Shown here: positions 1-11,759 of the stretch, one piece after another
Layout of the letters: the number at the start of each line of letters is the position of its first letter
Numbering within the stretch: the stretch's first letter is position 1
From: Hydractinia symbiolongicarpus
Lineage: Eukaryota > Cnidaria > Hydrozoa > Anthoathecata > Hydractiniidae
Assembly (NCBI RefSeq): GCF_029227915.1
Contig: NC_079877.1
Coordinates: 3,224,001-3,288,000 of the forward strand
Length of the DNA: 64,000 nucleotides
Reading direction: 5' to 3'
The notes under the pieces: generated by a model
What the model saw: the letters and a program-made list of their open reading frames with translations, nothing else
Database searches by the model: none
Told to the model about the DNA's origin: nothing
Program-made: the position numbers and the translations under genes

Positions 1-21
1 CTTTTAACAGTGAAACAATTG

Positions 22-209
22 ACTGTGGGACTTAATTGAACTAAATTTAGACTGTCACCTTATAAATGTGATAAGTGAGCCAACTGGACTCCAAGAAATA
101 ACATTCGTCTTAATTTGACATGATTACCGGAACTCAGCAATTAGACTGGTTGCTTTGGCAGCGCTTCATTTAAAAATTTAAATAAATAAGTCATTCTTTA
201 CTGTGGGAC
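22..209 (+). other. Duplicated ACTGTGGGAC motif within a monomer (representative)
   Basis: ACTGTGGGAC occurs at 22-31 and again at 200-209 of the first monomer, with a related GACTGTCACC near 50. The two full motifs are 176-178 bp apart in direct orientation. That spacing equals the amount missing from every 197-bp short monomer, where a single motif remains (for example 14770-14779). Confidence 0.85.
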
Positions 210-522
210 CAATCCTAGACGTTATCGCGCGCTGATGAAACAGCGAAAGGTGCAAAATCTAAATTTCATTGAATTTCTAACGGTGTCAGTCCGTTTGAGT
301 TACAACGGTTGGGTCACATAATCGTACTAACATGTATTTAGCGATTTTTTTTTGATATTACTAGGTTGCATCCCTTTTAACAGTGAAACGATTTACTGTG
401 GGACTTAATTGAACTAAATTTAGACTGTCACCTTATAAATGGGATAAGTGAGCCAACTGGACCACAAGAAATATCATTCCTCTTAATTTGACGTGATTGC
501 CGGAACTCAGCGATTGCACTGG

Positions 523-537
523 GCGCTGTGGTAGCGC
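523..537 (+). other. Hairpin-forming inverted repeat in monomer (representative)
   Basis: GCGCT-GTGGT-AGCGC: a perfect 5-bp stem around a 5-nt loop, at about offset 150 of most monomers. Variants with mismatched arms also occur (GCGAT...AGCTC near 20130; GCGCT...ACCTC near 19390), so pairing is common but not universal. Any role in breakage, replication pausing or RNA folding is inference. Confidence 0.7.
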
Positions 538-969
538 TTCATTTAAAAATTTAGATAAATAAGTCATTCTTTACTCTGGGACGAAACCTAGCCGTAATCG
601 CGCGCTGAAGAAGTAAAGAAAGTTTCAAGAACTACATTTCAATGAATTTCTAACGTTATCAGTCCCTTTGAGTTACAACGGTTGCGTCACATATTCGTCC
701 CCACATGTATTTGGGGATGTCTTTCTGATTTGACTAGGTTGTATCGCTTTCAACAGTGAAACGATTGACTGTGGCACTTAATTGAACTAACTTTGGACTG
801 TGACCTGATAAATGTGACAAATGACACAATTGGACCGCAAGAAATAACATTCTTCTTAATTTGACGTGATTGCCGGAACTCAGCGATTGCACTGGGCGCT
901 GTGGTATCGCTTCATTTAAAAATTAAGAAAAGAATGTCATTTTTTGCTGTGGGACCAATCCTAGCCGTT

Positions 970-979
970 AGCGCGCGCT
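970..979 (+). other. GC palindrome in monomer (representative)
   Basis: AGCGCGCGCT, a perfect 10-bp palindrome and alternating purine-pyrimidine run, at about offset 225. Many units have the shorter form ATCGCGCGCTG, others AGCACGCGCTG. It is the most GC-rich point of an AT-rich unit and sits some 50-80 bp after the AT-rich tract. Confidence 0.65.
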
Positions 980-2258
980 AAAGAGATAGAGACAGTTTCA
1001 AATACTACATTTCACTGACTCTCTACTGGTGGCAGTCCGTTTGAGTTACAACGGTTGGGTCACATATTTGTACCAACATGTATTTAGGAATATTTTATCT
1101 AATATTACTAGGTTGCATCCCTTTTAACAGTGAAACGATTGACTGTGGGACTTAATTGAAATAACTTTGGACTGTGACCTAATAAATGTGATAAATGAGA
1201 CAATTGGCGTCCAAGAAATAACATTCTTCTTAATTTGACATGATTGCCGCAACTCAGCGATTACACTGGGCACTGTGGTAGCACTTCATTTAAAAATTTA
1301 GATAAAAAAGACATTATTTACTGTGGGACCAATCCTAGCCGTTATCGCGCGCTGATCAAACAGCGACAGGTGCAAAAACTAAATTTCATTGACTTTATAA
1401 CCGTGTCAGTCCGTTTGAGTTACAACGGTTGGGTCACATAATCGTACTAACATGTATTTAGCGATACTTTTCTAATTATGCTAGGTTGCATCGCTTTTAA
1501 CAGTGAAACGAGTGACTGTGGGACTTAATTGAACTAACTTTAGACTGTGACCTGATAAATGTGACAAATGACACAATTGGACCACAAGAAATATCATTCC
1601 TCTTAATTTGACGTGATTGCCCGAACTCAGCGATTGCACTGGGCGCTGTGGTAACGCTTCATTTAAAAATTTAGATAAATAAGTCATTCTTTACTCTGGG
1701 ACGAATCCTAGCCGTAATCGCGCGCTGAAGAAGTAGAGAAAGTTTCAAGAACTACGTTTCAATGAATTTCTAACGGTATCAGTCCGTTTGAGTTACAACG
1801 GTTGGGTCACATATTCGTCCCCACATGTATTTAGCGATATTTTTTTGATATTACTAGGTTGCATCCCTTTTAACAGTGACACGATATACTGTGGGACTTA
1901 ATTGAACTAACTTTGGACTGTGACCTGATAAATGTGATAAATGAGACAATTGGACCACAAGAAATATCATTTGTCTTAATTTGACGTGATTGCCGGAACT
2001 CAGCGATTGCACTGGGCGCTGTGGTTGCGCTTCATTTAAAAATTTAGATAAATAAGTCATTCATTATTCTGGGACTAATCCTAGCTGTAATCGCGCGCTG
2101 AAGAAGTAGAGAAAGTTTCAAGAACTACATTTTAATAAATTTCTAGCTGTATCAATCCGTTTGAGTTACAACAGTTGCGTCACATATTCGTACCAACATG
2201 TATTTAGCAATATTTTTCCGCTATTACTAGGTTGCATTGCTTTTAACAGTGAAACGAC

Positions 2259-4496
2259 TGACTGTGGGACTTAACTAAACTGATTTTTGACTATGACCTT
2301 TTAAGTGTGATAAGTGAGGCAATTGGACTCCAAGAAATAACATTCTTCTTAAATTGACATGGTTGCCGAAACTCAGCGATTACACTGGGCGCTATGGTAG
2401 CGCGCTTCATTTAAAAAAGAAGAAAAGAAAGTCATTTTTTACTGTAGGACCAATCCTAGCCGGTAGCGCGCGCTGAAGTAATAGCGACAGTTTCAAAAAC
2501 TACATTTCATTGACATTCTAACGGTATCAATCCGCTTCAGTTACAACGATTGCGTCACATATTTGTACCAACTTGTATTTAGCCATAGTTTTCTGATGTT
2601 ACTAGGTTGCATCGCTTTTAACAGTGAAACGATTGACTGTGGCACTTAATTGAACGAACTTTGGACTGTGACCTGATAAATGTGATAAATGAGACAATTG
2701 GAGTCCAAGAAATAACATTCTTCTTAACTTGACATGAGTGCCGCAACTCAACGATTGCACTTGGCGCTGTGGTAGCGCTTCATTTGAAAATTAAGAAAAG
2801 AAAGTCATTTTTACTGTGGGACCAATCCTAGCTGTTATCGCGCGTTGAAGAAATAGAGACAGTTTCAAAAACTACATTTCATTGACTTTCTAGCGGTATC
2901 AATCCACTGGAGTTACAACGGTTGGCTCACATAATCGTACCAACATGTATTTAGCGATATTTTTCCGCTATTACTAGGTTGCATCGCTTTTAACAGTGAA
3001 ACGAATGACTGTGGGACTTGATTGAACTGATTTTGGATTGTGACCTTGTAAATGTGATAAATGAGCTAATTGGACAGCCACAAATAACATTCCTCTTAAT
3101 TTGACATGATTGCTGGAATTCAACGATTGCACTGGGCGCTGTGGTAGCGCTTCATTTAAAAATTTAGATAATTAAGTCATATTTACTGTGGGACCAATCC
3201 TGGCCGTTAGCACGCGCTGAATAAAGAGGACCCAGTTTCAAAAACTACATTTCATTGACTTTCTAGCTTGATCAATCTGTTTGAGTTACAACGGTTGCGT
3301 CACATATTTGTACCAACTTGTATTTAGCCATAGTCTTCTGATGTTACTAGGTTGCATCGCTTTTAACAGTGAAACAATTGACTGTGGGACTTAATTGAAC
3401 TAAATTTAGACTGTCACCTTATAAATGTGATAAGTGTGCCAACTGGACTCCAAGAAATAACATTCGTCTTAATTTGACATGATTACCGGAACTCAGCGAT
3501 TAGACTGGTTGCTTTGGCAGCGCTTCATTTAAAAATATAAATAAATAAGTCATTCTTTACTGTGGGACCAATCCTAGACGTTATCGCGCGCTGATGAAAC
3601 AGCGAAAGGTGCAAAATCTAAATTTCATTGAATTTCTAACGGTGTCAGTCCGTTTGAGTTACAACGGTTGGGTCACATAATCGTCCCCACATGTATTTGG
3701 GGATGTCTTTCTGATTTGACTAGGTTGTATCGCTTTCAACAGTGAAACGATTGACTGTGGCACTTAATTGAACTAACTTTGGACTGTGACCTGATAATTG
3801 TGATAAATGAGACAATTGGAGTCCAAGAAATAACATTCTTCTTAATTTGACATGAGTGCCGCAACTCAACGATTGCACTTGGCGCTGTGGTAGCGCTTCA
3901 TTTGAAAATTAAGAAAAGAAAGTCATTTTTTACTGTGGGACCAATCCTAGCTGTTATCGCGCGTTGAAGAAATAGAGACAGTTTTAAAAACTACATTTCA
4001 TTGACTTTCTAGCGGTATCAATCCACTGGAGTTACAACGGTTGGCTCACATAATCGTACCAACATGTATTTAGCGATATTTTTCCGCTATTACTAGGTTG
4101 CATCGCTTTTTACAGTGAAACGAATGACTGTGGGACTTGATTGAACTGATTTTGGATTGTGACCGTATAAATGTGATAAATGAGCTAATTGGACTGCCAC
4201 AAATAACATTCCTCTTAATTTGACATGATTGCTGGAATTCAACGATTACAATGGGCGCTGTGGTAGCGCTTCATTTAAAAATTTAGATAAATAAGTCATA
4301 TTTACTGTGGAAGCAACCCTGGCCGTTATCGCGCGCTGAAGAAATAGAGACAGTTTCAAAAACTACATTTCAATGAATTTCTAACCCTATCAGTTCGTTT
4401 GAGTTACAACGGTTGCGTCACATATTCGTCTCCACATGTATTTAGGGATATTTTTCTGATATTACTAGGTTGCATCGCTTTTAACAGTGAAACGAA
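2259..4496 (+). repeat. Six-monomer block, first copy of a 2238-bp tandem duplication
   Basis: This block repeats immediately at 4497 with a period of 2238 bp (six monomers). I found no difference between 2259-4472 and 4497-6710 in the stretches compared; the copies diverge at 2258/4496 (C versus A) and at 4473/6711 (C versus T). It includes unusual variants shared by both copies, for example GCTATGGTAGCGCGC in the hairpin region and GGTAGCGCGCGC. One internal unit is a hybrid near 3680, where an AACAATTG-type monomer switches to the CGTCCCCACATG end of a different type, so a monomer was lost before the block was duplicated. Confidence 0.9.
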
Positions 4497-6710
4497 TGAC
4501 TGTGGGACTTAACTAAACTGATTTTTGACTATGACCTTTTAAGTGTGATAAGTGAGGCAATTGGACTCCAAGAAATAACATTCTTCTTAAATTGACATGG
4601 TTGCCGAAACTCAGCGATTACACTGGGCGCTATGGTAGCGCGCTTCATTTAAAAAAGAAGAAAAGAAAGTCATTTTTTACTGTAGGACCAATCCTAGCCG
4701 GTAGCGCGCGCTGAAGTAATAGCGACAGTTTCAAAAACTACATTTCATTGACATTCTAACGGTATCAATCCGCTTCAGTTACAACGATTGCGTCACATAT
4801 TTGTACCAACTTGTATTTAGCCATAGTTTTCTGATGTTACTAGGTTGCATCGCTTTTAACAGTGAAACGATTGACTGTGGCACTTAATTGAACGAACTTT
4901 GGACTGTGACCTGATAAATGTGATAAATGAGACAATTGGAGTCCAAGAAATAACATTCTTCTTAACTTGACATGAGTGCCGCAACTCAACGATTGCACTT
5001 GGCGCTGTGGTAGCGCTTCATTTGAAAATTAAGAAAAGAAAGTCATTTTTACTGTGGGACCAATCCTAGCTGTTATCGCGCGTTGAAGAAATAGAGACAG
5101 TTTCAAAAACTACATTTCATTGACTTTCTAGCGGTATCAATCCACTGGAGTTACAACGGTTGGCTCACATAATCGTACCAACATGTATTTAGCGATATTT
5201 TTCCGCTATTACTAGGTTGCATCGCTTTTAACAGTGAAACGAATGACTGTGGGACTTGATTGAACTGATTTTGGATTGTGACCTTGTAAATGTGATAAAT
5301 GAGCTAATTGGACAGCCACAAATAACATTCCTCTTAATTTGACATGATTGCTGGAATTCAACGATTGCACTGGGCGCTGTGGTAGCGCTTCATTTAAAAA
5401 TTTAGATAATTAAGTCATATTTACTGTGGGACCAATCCTGGCCGTTAGCACGCGCTGAATAAAGAGGACCCAGTTTCAAAAACTACATTTCATTGACTTT
5501 CTAGCTTGATCAATCTGTTTGAGTTACAACGGTTGCGTCACATATTTGTACCAACTTGTATTTAGCCATAGTCTTCTGATGTTACTAGGTTGCATCGCTT
5601 TTAACAGTGAAACAATTGACTGTGGGACTTAATTGAACTAAATTTAGACTGTCACCTTATAAATGTGATAAGTGTGCCAACTGGACTCCAAGAAATAACA
5701 TTCGTCTTAATTTGACATGATTACCGGAACTCAGCGATTAGACTGGTTGCTTTGGCAGCGCTTCATTTAAAAATATAAATAAATAAGTCATTCTTTACTG
5801 TGGGACCAATCCTAGACGTTATCGCGCGCTGATGAAACAGCGAAAGGTGCAAAATCTAAATTTCATTGAATTTCTAACGGTGTCAGTCCGTTTGAGTTAC
5901 AACGGTTGGGTCACATAATCGTCCCCACATGTATTTGGGGATGTCTTTCTGATTTGACTAGGTTGTATCGCTTTCAACAGTGAAACGATTGACTGTGGCA
6001 CTTAATTGAACTAACTTTGGACTGTGACCTGATAATTGTGATAAATGAGACAATTGGAGTCCAAGAAATAACATTCTTCTTAATTTGACATGAGTGCCGC
6101 AACTCAACGATTGCACTTGGCGCTGTGGTAGCGCTTCATTTGAAAATTAAGAAAAGAAAGTCATTTTTTACTGTGGGACCAATCCTAGCTGTTATCGCGC
6201 GTTGAAGAAATAGAGACAGTTTTAAAAACTACATTTCATTGACTTTCTAGCGGTATCAATCCACTGGAGTTACAACGGTTGGCTCACATAATCGTACCAA
6301 CATGTATTTAGCGATATTTTTCCGCTATTACTAGGTTGCATCGCTTTTTACAGTGAAACGAATGACTGTGGGACTTGATTGAACTGATTTTGGATTGTGA
6401 CCGTATAAATGTGATAAATGAGCTAATTGGACTGCCACAAATAACATTCCTCTTAATTTGACATGATTGCTGGAATTCAACGATTACAATGGGCGCTGTG
6501 GTAGCGCTTCATTTAAAAATTTAGATAAATAAGTCATATTTACTGTGGAAGCAACCCTGGCCGTTATCGCGCGCTGAAGAAATAGAGACAGTTTCAAAAA
6601 CTACATTTCAATGAATTTCTAACCCTATCAGTTCGTTTGAGTTACAACGGTTGCGTCACATATTCGTCTCCACATGTATTTAGGGATATTTTTCTGATAT
6701 TACTAGGTTG
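4497..6710 (+). repeat. Six-monomer block, second copy of the 2238-bp tandem duplication
   Basis: Apparently identical to 2259-4472, including the hybrid monomer (here near 5918). The last three monomers (a CTGATAATTGTG unit, a CTTTTTACAGTG unit, and one with ATCAGTTCG) are also the 3' end of cores 1, 2 and 3 (about 22000-22630, 34530-35152, 47425-48047). The block therefore ends at a true HOR end. Confidence 0.9.
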
Positions 6711-7335
6711 TATCGCTTTTAACAGTGAAACGATAGACTGTGGCACTTAAATGAACTGATTTTGGACTGTGACCTTATAAATGCGATAAATGAGCCAAAT
6801 GGACTCCCCGAAATAATATTCCTCCTAATTTGAAATGATTGCTGGAATTCAACGATTACAATGGGCGCTGTGGTAGCGCTTCATTTAAAAATTTACATAA
6901 ATAAGTCATTTTTTACCGTGGGACAAATCCTAGCCGTTATCGCGCGCTGAAGAAATAGAGACAGTTTCAAAAACTACATATCAATAAATTTCTAACAGTA
7001 TCAGTCCGTTTGAGTTACAACGGTTGGGTCACATATTCATCCCCACATGTATTTAGGGATGTTTTTCTGATATTATTAGCTTGTATCGCCTTTAACAGTG
7101 AAACGATTGACTTTGGCACTTAAATGAACTGATTTTGGACTGTGACCTTGTAATTGTGACAAAAGAGCAAATTGGACTGCCACAAATAACATTCCTCTTA
7201 ATTTGACATGATTGCTGGAATTCAACGATTGCACTGGGCGCTGTGGTAGCGCTTCATTTAAAAATTTAGATAATTAAGTCATATTTACTGTGGGACCAAT
7301 CCTGACCGTTAGCACGCGCTGAATAAAGAGGACCC

Positions 7336-8208
7336 AGTTTCAAAAACTACATTTCATTGACATTCTAACGGTATCAATCCGCTTCAGTTACAACGATTGC
7401 GTCACATATTTGTACCAACTTGCATTTAGCCATAGTTTTCTGATGTTACTTGGTTGCATCGCTTTTAACAGCGAAACAATTGATTGTGGGACTTAATTGA
7501 ACTAAATTTGGACTGTCACCTTATGAATGTGATAAGTAAGCCAACTGGACTCCAAGAAATATCATTCCTCTTAATTTGACGTGATTGCCCGAACTCAGCG
7601 ATTGCACTGGGCGCTGTGGTAACGCTTCATTTAAAAATTTAGATAAATAAGTCATTCTTTACTCTGGGACGAATCCTAGCCGTAATCGCGCGCTGAAGAA
7701 GTAGAGAAAGTTTCAAGAACTACATTTCAATGAATTTCTAACGGTATCAGTCCGTTTGAGTTACAACGGTTGGGTCACATATTCGTCCCCACATGTATTT
7801 AGCGATATTTTTTCGATATTACTAGGTTGCATCCCTTTTAACAGTGACAAGATATACTGTGGGACTTAATTGAACTAACTTTGGACTGTGACCTGATAAA
7901 GGTGATAAATGAGACAATCGGACCACAAGAAATATCATTCGTCTTAATTTGACGTGATTGCCGGAACTCAGCGATTGCACTGGGCGCTGTGGTAGCGCTT
8001 CATTTAAAAATTTAGATAAATAAGTCATTCTTTACTCTGGGACGAATCCTAGCCGTAATCGCGCGCTGAAGAAGTAGAAAAAGTTTCAAGAACTACATTT
8101 CAATGAATTTCTAACGGTATCAGTCCGTTTGAGTTACAACGGTTGCGTCACATATTCGTCTCCACATGTATTTAGGGATATTTTTCTGATATTACTAGGT
8201 TGTATCCC
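7336..8208 (+). repeat. Duplicated satellite block, first copy (offset 1866 bp)
   Basis: Matches 9202-10074 at an offset of 1866 bp, five monomers. It carries a diagnostic GTTACTTGGTTGCATCG / AACAGCGAAACAATTG boundary and an AACAGTGACAAGATATACTG unit. The flanks differ (GAATAAAGAGGACCC before the first copy, GAAGTAATAGCGA before the second), which fixes the left limit. The two copies are separated by other monomers, so an exchange displaced by five units explains them better than simple slippage. Confidence 0.85.
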
Positions 8209-8356
8209 TTTTATCAGTGACACGATATACTGTGGGACTTAACTGAACTAACTTTGGACTGTGACCTGATAAATGTGATAAATGAGACAATTGGACCACA
8301 AGAAATATCATTCATCTTAATTTGACGTGATTGCCGGAACTCAACGATTACAATGG

Positions 8357-8371
8357 GAGCTGTGGTAGCTC
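8357..8371 (+). other. Hairpin variant with both arms changed (GAGCT/AGCTC)
   Basis: Here the arms are GAGCT and AGCTC around GTGGT. One base changed in each arm relative to the usual GCGCT/AGCGC, and pairing is intact. The related monomer at 50131-50145 has the same arms around GTTGT. These are probably one ancestral event, not two independent ones. Confidence 0.7.
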
Positions 8372-9201
8372 TTCATTTAAAAATTTACATAAATAAGTCA
8401 TATTTACTGTGGGACCAATCCTGGCCGTTAGCACGCGCTAAATAAATAGGAACGGCTTATAAGACTACATATCATTGACTTTCTAGCTGTATCAATCCGT
8501 TTGAGTTACAACAGTTGCGTCACATATTCGTACCAACATGTATTTAGCGAAATTTTTCCGCTATTACTAGGTTGCATCGCTTTTAACAGTGAAACGAATG
8601 ACTGTGGGACTTGATTGAACTGATTTTGGATTGTGACCTTATAAATGTGATAAATGAGCTAATTGGACTGCCACTAATAACATTCATCTTAATTTGACAT
8701 GATTGCTGGAATTCAACGATTGCACTGGGCGCTGTGGTAGCGCTTCATTTAAAAATTTAGATAATTAAGTCATATTTACTGTGGGACCAATCCTGACCGT
8801 TAGCACGCGCTGAATAAAGAGGACCCAGTTTCAAAAACTACATTTCATTGACTTTCTAGCTTGATCAATCTGTTTGAGTTACAACGGTTGCGTCACATAT
8901 TCGTACCAACATGTATTTAGCCATATTTTTCCGCTGTTACTAGGTTGCATCGCTTTTAACAGTGAAACGATTGACTGTGGGACTTAATTTAACTGACTTT
9001 GAACTGTGACCTTATAAATGTGATAAGTGAGACAATTGGACTCCAAGAAATAACATTCTTCTTAATTTGACATGATTGCCGAAACTCAGCGATTACACTG
9101 GGCGCTGTGGTAGCGCGCTTCATTTAAAAAAGAAGAAAAGAAAGTCATTTTTTACTGTAGAACCAATCCTAGCCGTTAGCGCGCGCTGAAGTAATAGCGA
9201 C

Positions 9202-10074
9202 AGTTTCAAAAACTACATTTCATTGACATTCTAACGGTATCAATCCGCTTCAGTTACAACGATTGCGTCACATATTTGTACCAACTTGCATTTAGCCATA
9301 GTTTTCTGATGTTACTTGGTTGCATCGCTTTTAACAGCGAAACAATTGATTGTGGGACTTAATTGAACTAAATTTGGACTGTCACCTTATGAATGTGATA
9401 AGTAAGCCAACTGGACTCCAAGAAATATCATTCCTCTTAATTTGACGTGATTGCCCGAACTCAGCGATTGCACTGGGCGCTGTGGTAACGCTTCATTTAA
9501 AAATTTAGATAAATAAGTCATTCTTTACTCTGGGACGAATCCTAGCCGTAATCGCGCGCTGAAGAAGTAGAGAAAGTTTCAAGAACTACATTTCAATGAA
9601 TTTCTAACGGTATCAGTCCGTTTGAGTTACAACGGTTGGGTCACATATTCGTCCCCACATGTATTTAGCGATATTTTTTCGATATTACTAGGTTGCATCC
9701 CTTTTAACAGTGACAAGATATACTGTGGGACTTAATTGAACTAACTTTGGACTGTGACCTGATAAAGGTGATAAATGAGACAATCGGACCACAAGAAATA
9801 TCATTCGTCTTAATTTGACGTGATTGCCGGAACTCAGCGATTGCACTGGGCGCTGTGGTAGCGCTTCATTTAAAAATTTAGATAAATAAGTCATTCTTTA
9901 CTCTGGGACGAATCCTAGCCGTAATCGCGCGCTGAAGAAGTAGAAAAAGTTTCAAGAACTACATTTCAATGAATTTCTAACGGTATCAGTCCGTTTGAGT
10001 TACAACGGTTGCGTCACATATTCGTCTCCACATGTATTTAGGGATATTTTTCTGATATTACTAGGTTGTATCGC
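9202..10074 (+). repeat. Duplicated satellite block, second copy (offset 1866 bp)
   Basis: Second copy of the block at 7336-8208. This version, leading into GTTGTATCGCTTTTAACAG at about 10068, is the form at the corresponding place in junctions 1/2 (22947-23819) and 3/4 (50976-51848). It is therefore probably the resident copy and the 7336 block the added one. Confidence 0.8.
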
Positions 10075-11562
10075 TTTTAACAGTGAAACGATAGACTGTG
10101 GCACTTAAATGAAATGATTTTGGACTGTGACCTTATAAATGCGATAAATGAGCTAATTGGACTGCCACAAATAACATTCCTCTTAATTTGACATGATTGC
10201 TGAAATTCAACGATTACAATGGGCGCTGTGGTAGCGCTTCATTTAAAAATTTAGATAAATAAGTCATATTTACTGTGGAAGCAATCCTGGCCGTTATCGC
10301 GCGCTGAAGAAATAGAGACAGTTTCAAAAACTACATTTCAATGAATTTCTAACCCTATCAGTCCGTTTGAGTTACAACGGTTGCGTCACATATTCGTCTC
10401 CACATGTATTTAGGGATATTTTTCTGATATTACTAGGTTGTATCGCTTTTAACAGTGAAACGATAGATTGTGGCACTTAAATGAACTGATTTTGGACTGT
10501 GACCTTATAAATGCGATAAGTGAGCCAAATGGACTCCCCGAAATAATATTCCTCCTAATTTGAAATGATTGCTGGAATTCAACGATTACAATGGGCGCTG
10601 TGGTAGCGCTTCATTTAAAAATTTACATAAATAAGTCATTTTTTACCGTGGGACAAATCCTAGCCGTTATCGCGCGCTGAAGAAATAGAGACAGTTTCAA
10701 AAACTACATATCAATAAATTTCTAACAGTATCAGTCCATTTGAGTTACAACGGTTGGGTCACATATTCATCCCCACATGTATTTAGGGATGTTTTTCTGA
10801 TATTATTAGCTTGTATCGCCTTTAACAGTTAAACGATTGACTTTGGCACTCAAATGAACTGATTTTGGACTGTGACCTTGTAATTGTGACAAAAGAGCCA
10901 ATTGGACTGCCACAAATAACATTCCTCTTAATTTGACATGATTGCTGGAATTCAACGATTGCACTGGGCGCTGTGGTAGCGCTTCATTTAAAAATTTAGA
11001 TAAATAAGTCATATTTACTGTGGAAGCAATCCTGGCCGTTAGCACGCGCTGAATAATAAGGAACAGTTTCAAAAACTACATTTCATTGACTTTCTAACGG
11101 TGTCAGTCCGTTTGAGTTACAACGGTTGGTAACATATTCGTACCAGCATGTATTTAGCGATATTTCTCTGAGATTACTATGTTGCATCGCTTTTAACAGT
11201 GAAACGATTGACTGTGGGACTTGATTGAACAAAGTTTGGACTGTCACCTTATAAATGTGATAAGTGAGCCAACTGGACACCAAGAAATATCATTCTTCTT
11301 AATTTGTAATGATTGCCAGAACTTAGCGATTACACTGGGTACCGTAATAGCGCTTCATCTAAAAATTTAAATAATTAAGTCATTTTTTACCGTGGGAGCA
11401 ATCCTAGCCGTTATCGCGCGCTGAAGAAATAGAGACAGTTTCAAAAACTACATTTCATTGACTTTCTAGCGGTATCAATCCGCTGGAGTTACAACGGTTG
11501 TGTCACATAATTGTCCCCACATGTATTTAGAGATGTTTTTCTGATATTATTAGCTTGTATCG

Positions 11563-11759
11563 CTTTTAACAGTGAAACGATTTCTTACTGTTGGACCAAT
11601 CCTCGCCGTTATTGCGCGCTAAAGAATTAGCGACAGGTTCAAAAACTACATTTCATTGACTTTCTAACGGTGTCAGTCCGCTTGAGTTACAACTGTTGGG
11701 AACATATTCGTACCAACATGTGTTTAGCGATATTTCTCTGAGATTACTAGGTTGCATCG
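11563..11759 (+). repeat. 197-bp short satellite monomer (core 1, first)
   Basis: Starts with a normal CTTTTAACAGTGAAACGATT and then jumps to the T-run and second ACTGT(G/T)GGAC motif of the monomer, skipping about 176 bp. The next phase mark is at 11760. The junction sits just 5' of a motif that occurs twice in the full unit, so a within-monomer deletion between short repeats is the likely origin. This copy has TTCTTACTGTTGGACC and CCTCGCCG variants, shared with the copy at 38203. Confidence 0.93.

Larger units (their letters stand above)
1..2258 (+). repeat. Satellite monomers, 5' edge of window (six units)
   Basis: Six monomers of 373-374 bp. The first three (phase marks 1, 374, 747) follow the same order as the monomers starting near 12888, 13254 and 13627 in core 1: an AACAATTGACTG unit, a CCCTTTTAACAG unit, then a CTTTCAACAG unit. 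This places the window start inside an earlier HOR copy. After 1121 the order departs from that in cores 1-4, so this copy is rearranged or more diverged. No 197-bp short monomer occurs before 11563, another difference from the later copies. Confidence 0.85.
6649..10805 (+). repeat. HOR junction segment 0/1, 4157 bp
   Basis: Segment between the ATCAGTTCG end-monomer of the upstream copy and the landmark monomer that opens core 1. It is six monomers longer than the shortest junction (22631-24550). The start (6711-7330) resembles 35215-35830 of junction 2/3, including GGACTCCCCG and GAGCAAATTGG variants. Near 7365 a hybrid monomer switches from the ...CATTGACTTTC type to the CATTGACATTC type. 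A block at 7336-8208 recurs at 9202-10074, five monomers (1866 bp) further on. The unit after 8208, with CCCTTTTATCAGTGACACG, recurs only in junction 3/4 near 49980. Confidence 0.85.

Noticed and set aside
541-564. AATAAA-type signals and TATA-like stretches in the AT-rich tract
   Set aside because: These are expected by chance in such a composition and have no associated gene.
523-640. Possible pol III A/B-box or tRNA-derived (SINE-like) segment: TGGTAGCGC followed by GTTTCAAAAAC-type sequence
   Set aside because: Both matches are imperfect, the spacing is long, and there is no tRNA cloverleaf or terminator in a consistent place.
1244-1441. 65-codon plus-strand frame
   Set aside because: A chance opening in one diverged monomer; the same region in other monomers contains stops.
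7822-8028. Family of 66-69-codon minus-strand frames beginning MTYLSKFLNEA (also 1481, 1854, 9688, 13241, 23433, 26986, 36325, 39881, 49596, 51462, 55388)
   Set aside because: Apparent conservation is repeat conservation. Only a small share of about 175 monomers keep the frame open, the ends vary, and 373 bp is not a multiple of three.
8526-8542. CENP-B box-like sequence ATTCGTACCAACATG
   Set aside because: It matches the TTCG half and the single A of the TTCG....A..CGGG core but lacks CGGG, so the essential bases are not met. No monomer I read was better.
10806-11072. 88-codon minus-strand reading frame, repeated at 24551, 37446 and 52580
   Set aside because: It recurs only because the HOR recurs, and spans a monomer boundary at the one unit lacking a stop there. 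There is no recognisable domain. The frame is broken in nearly all other monomers, so it is not evidence of a gene.
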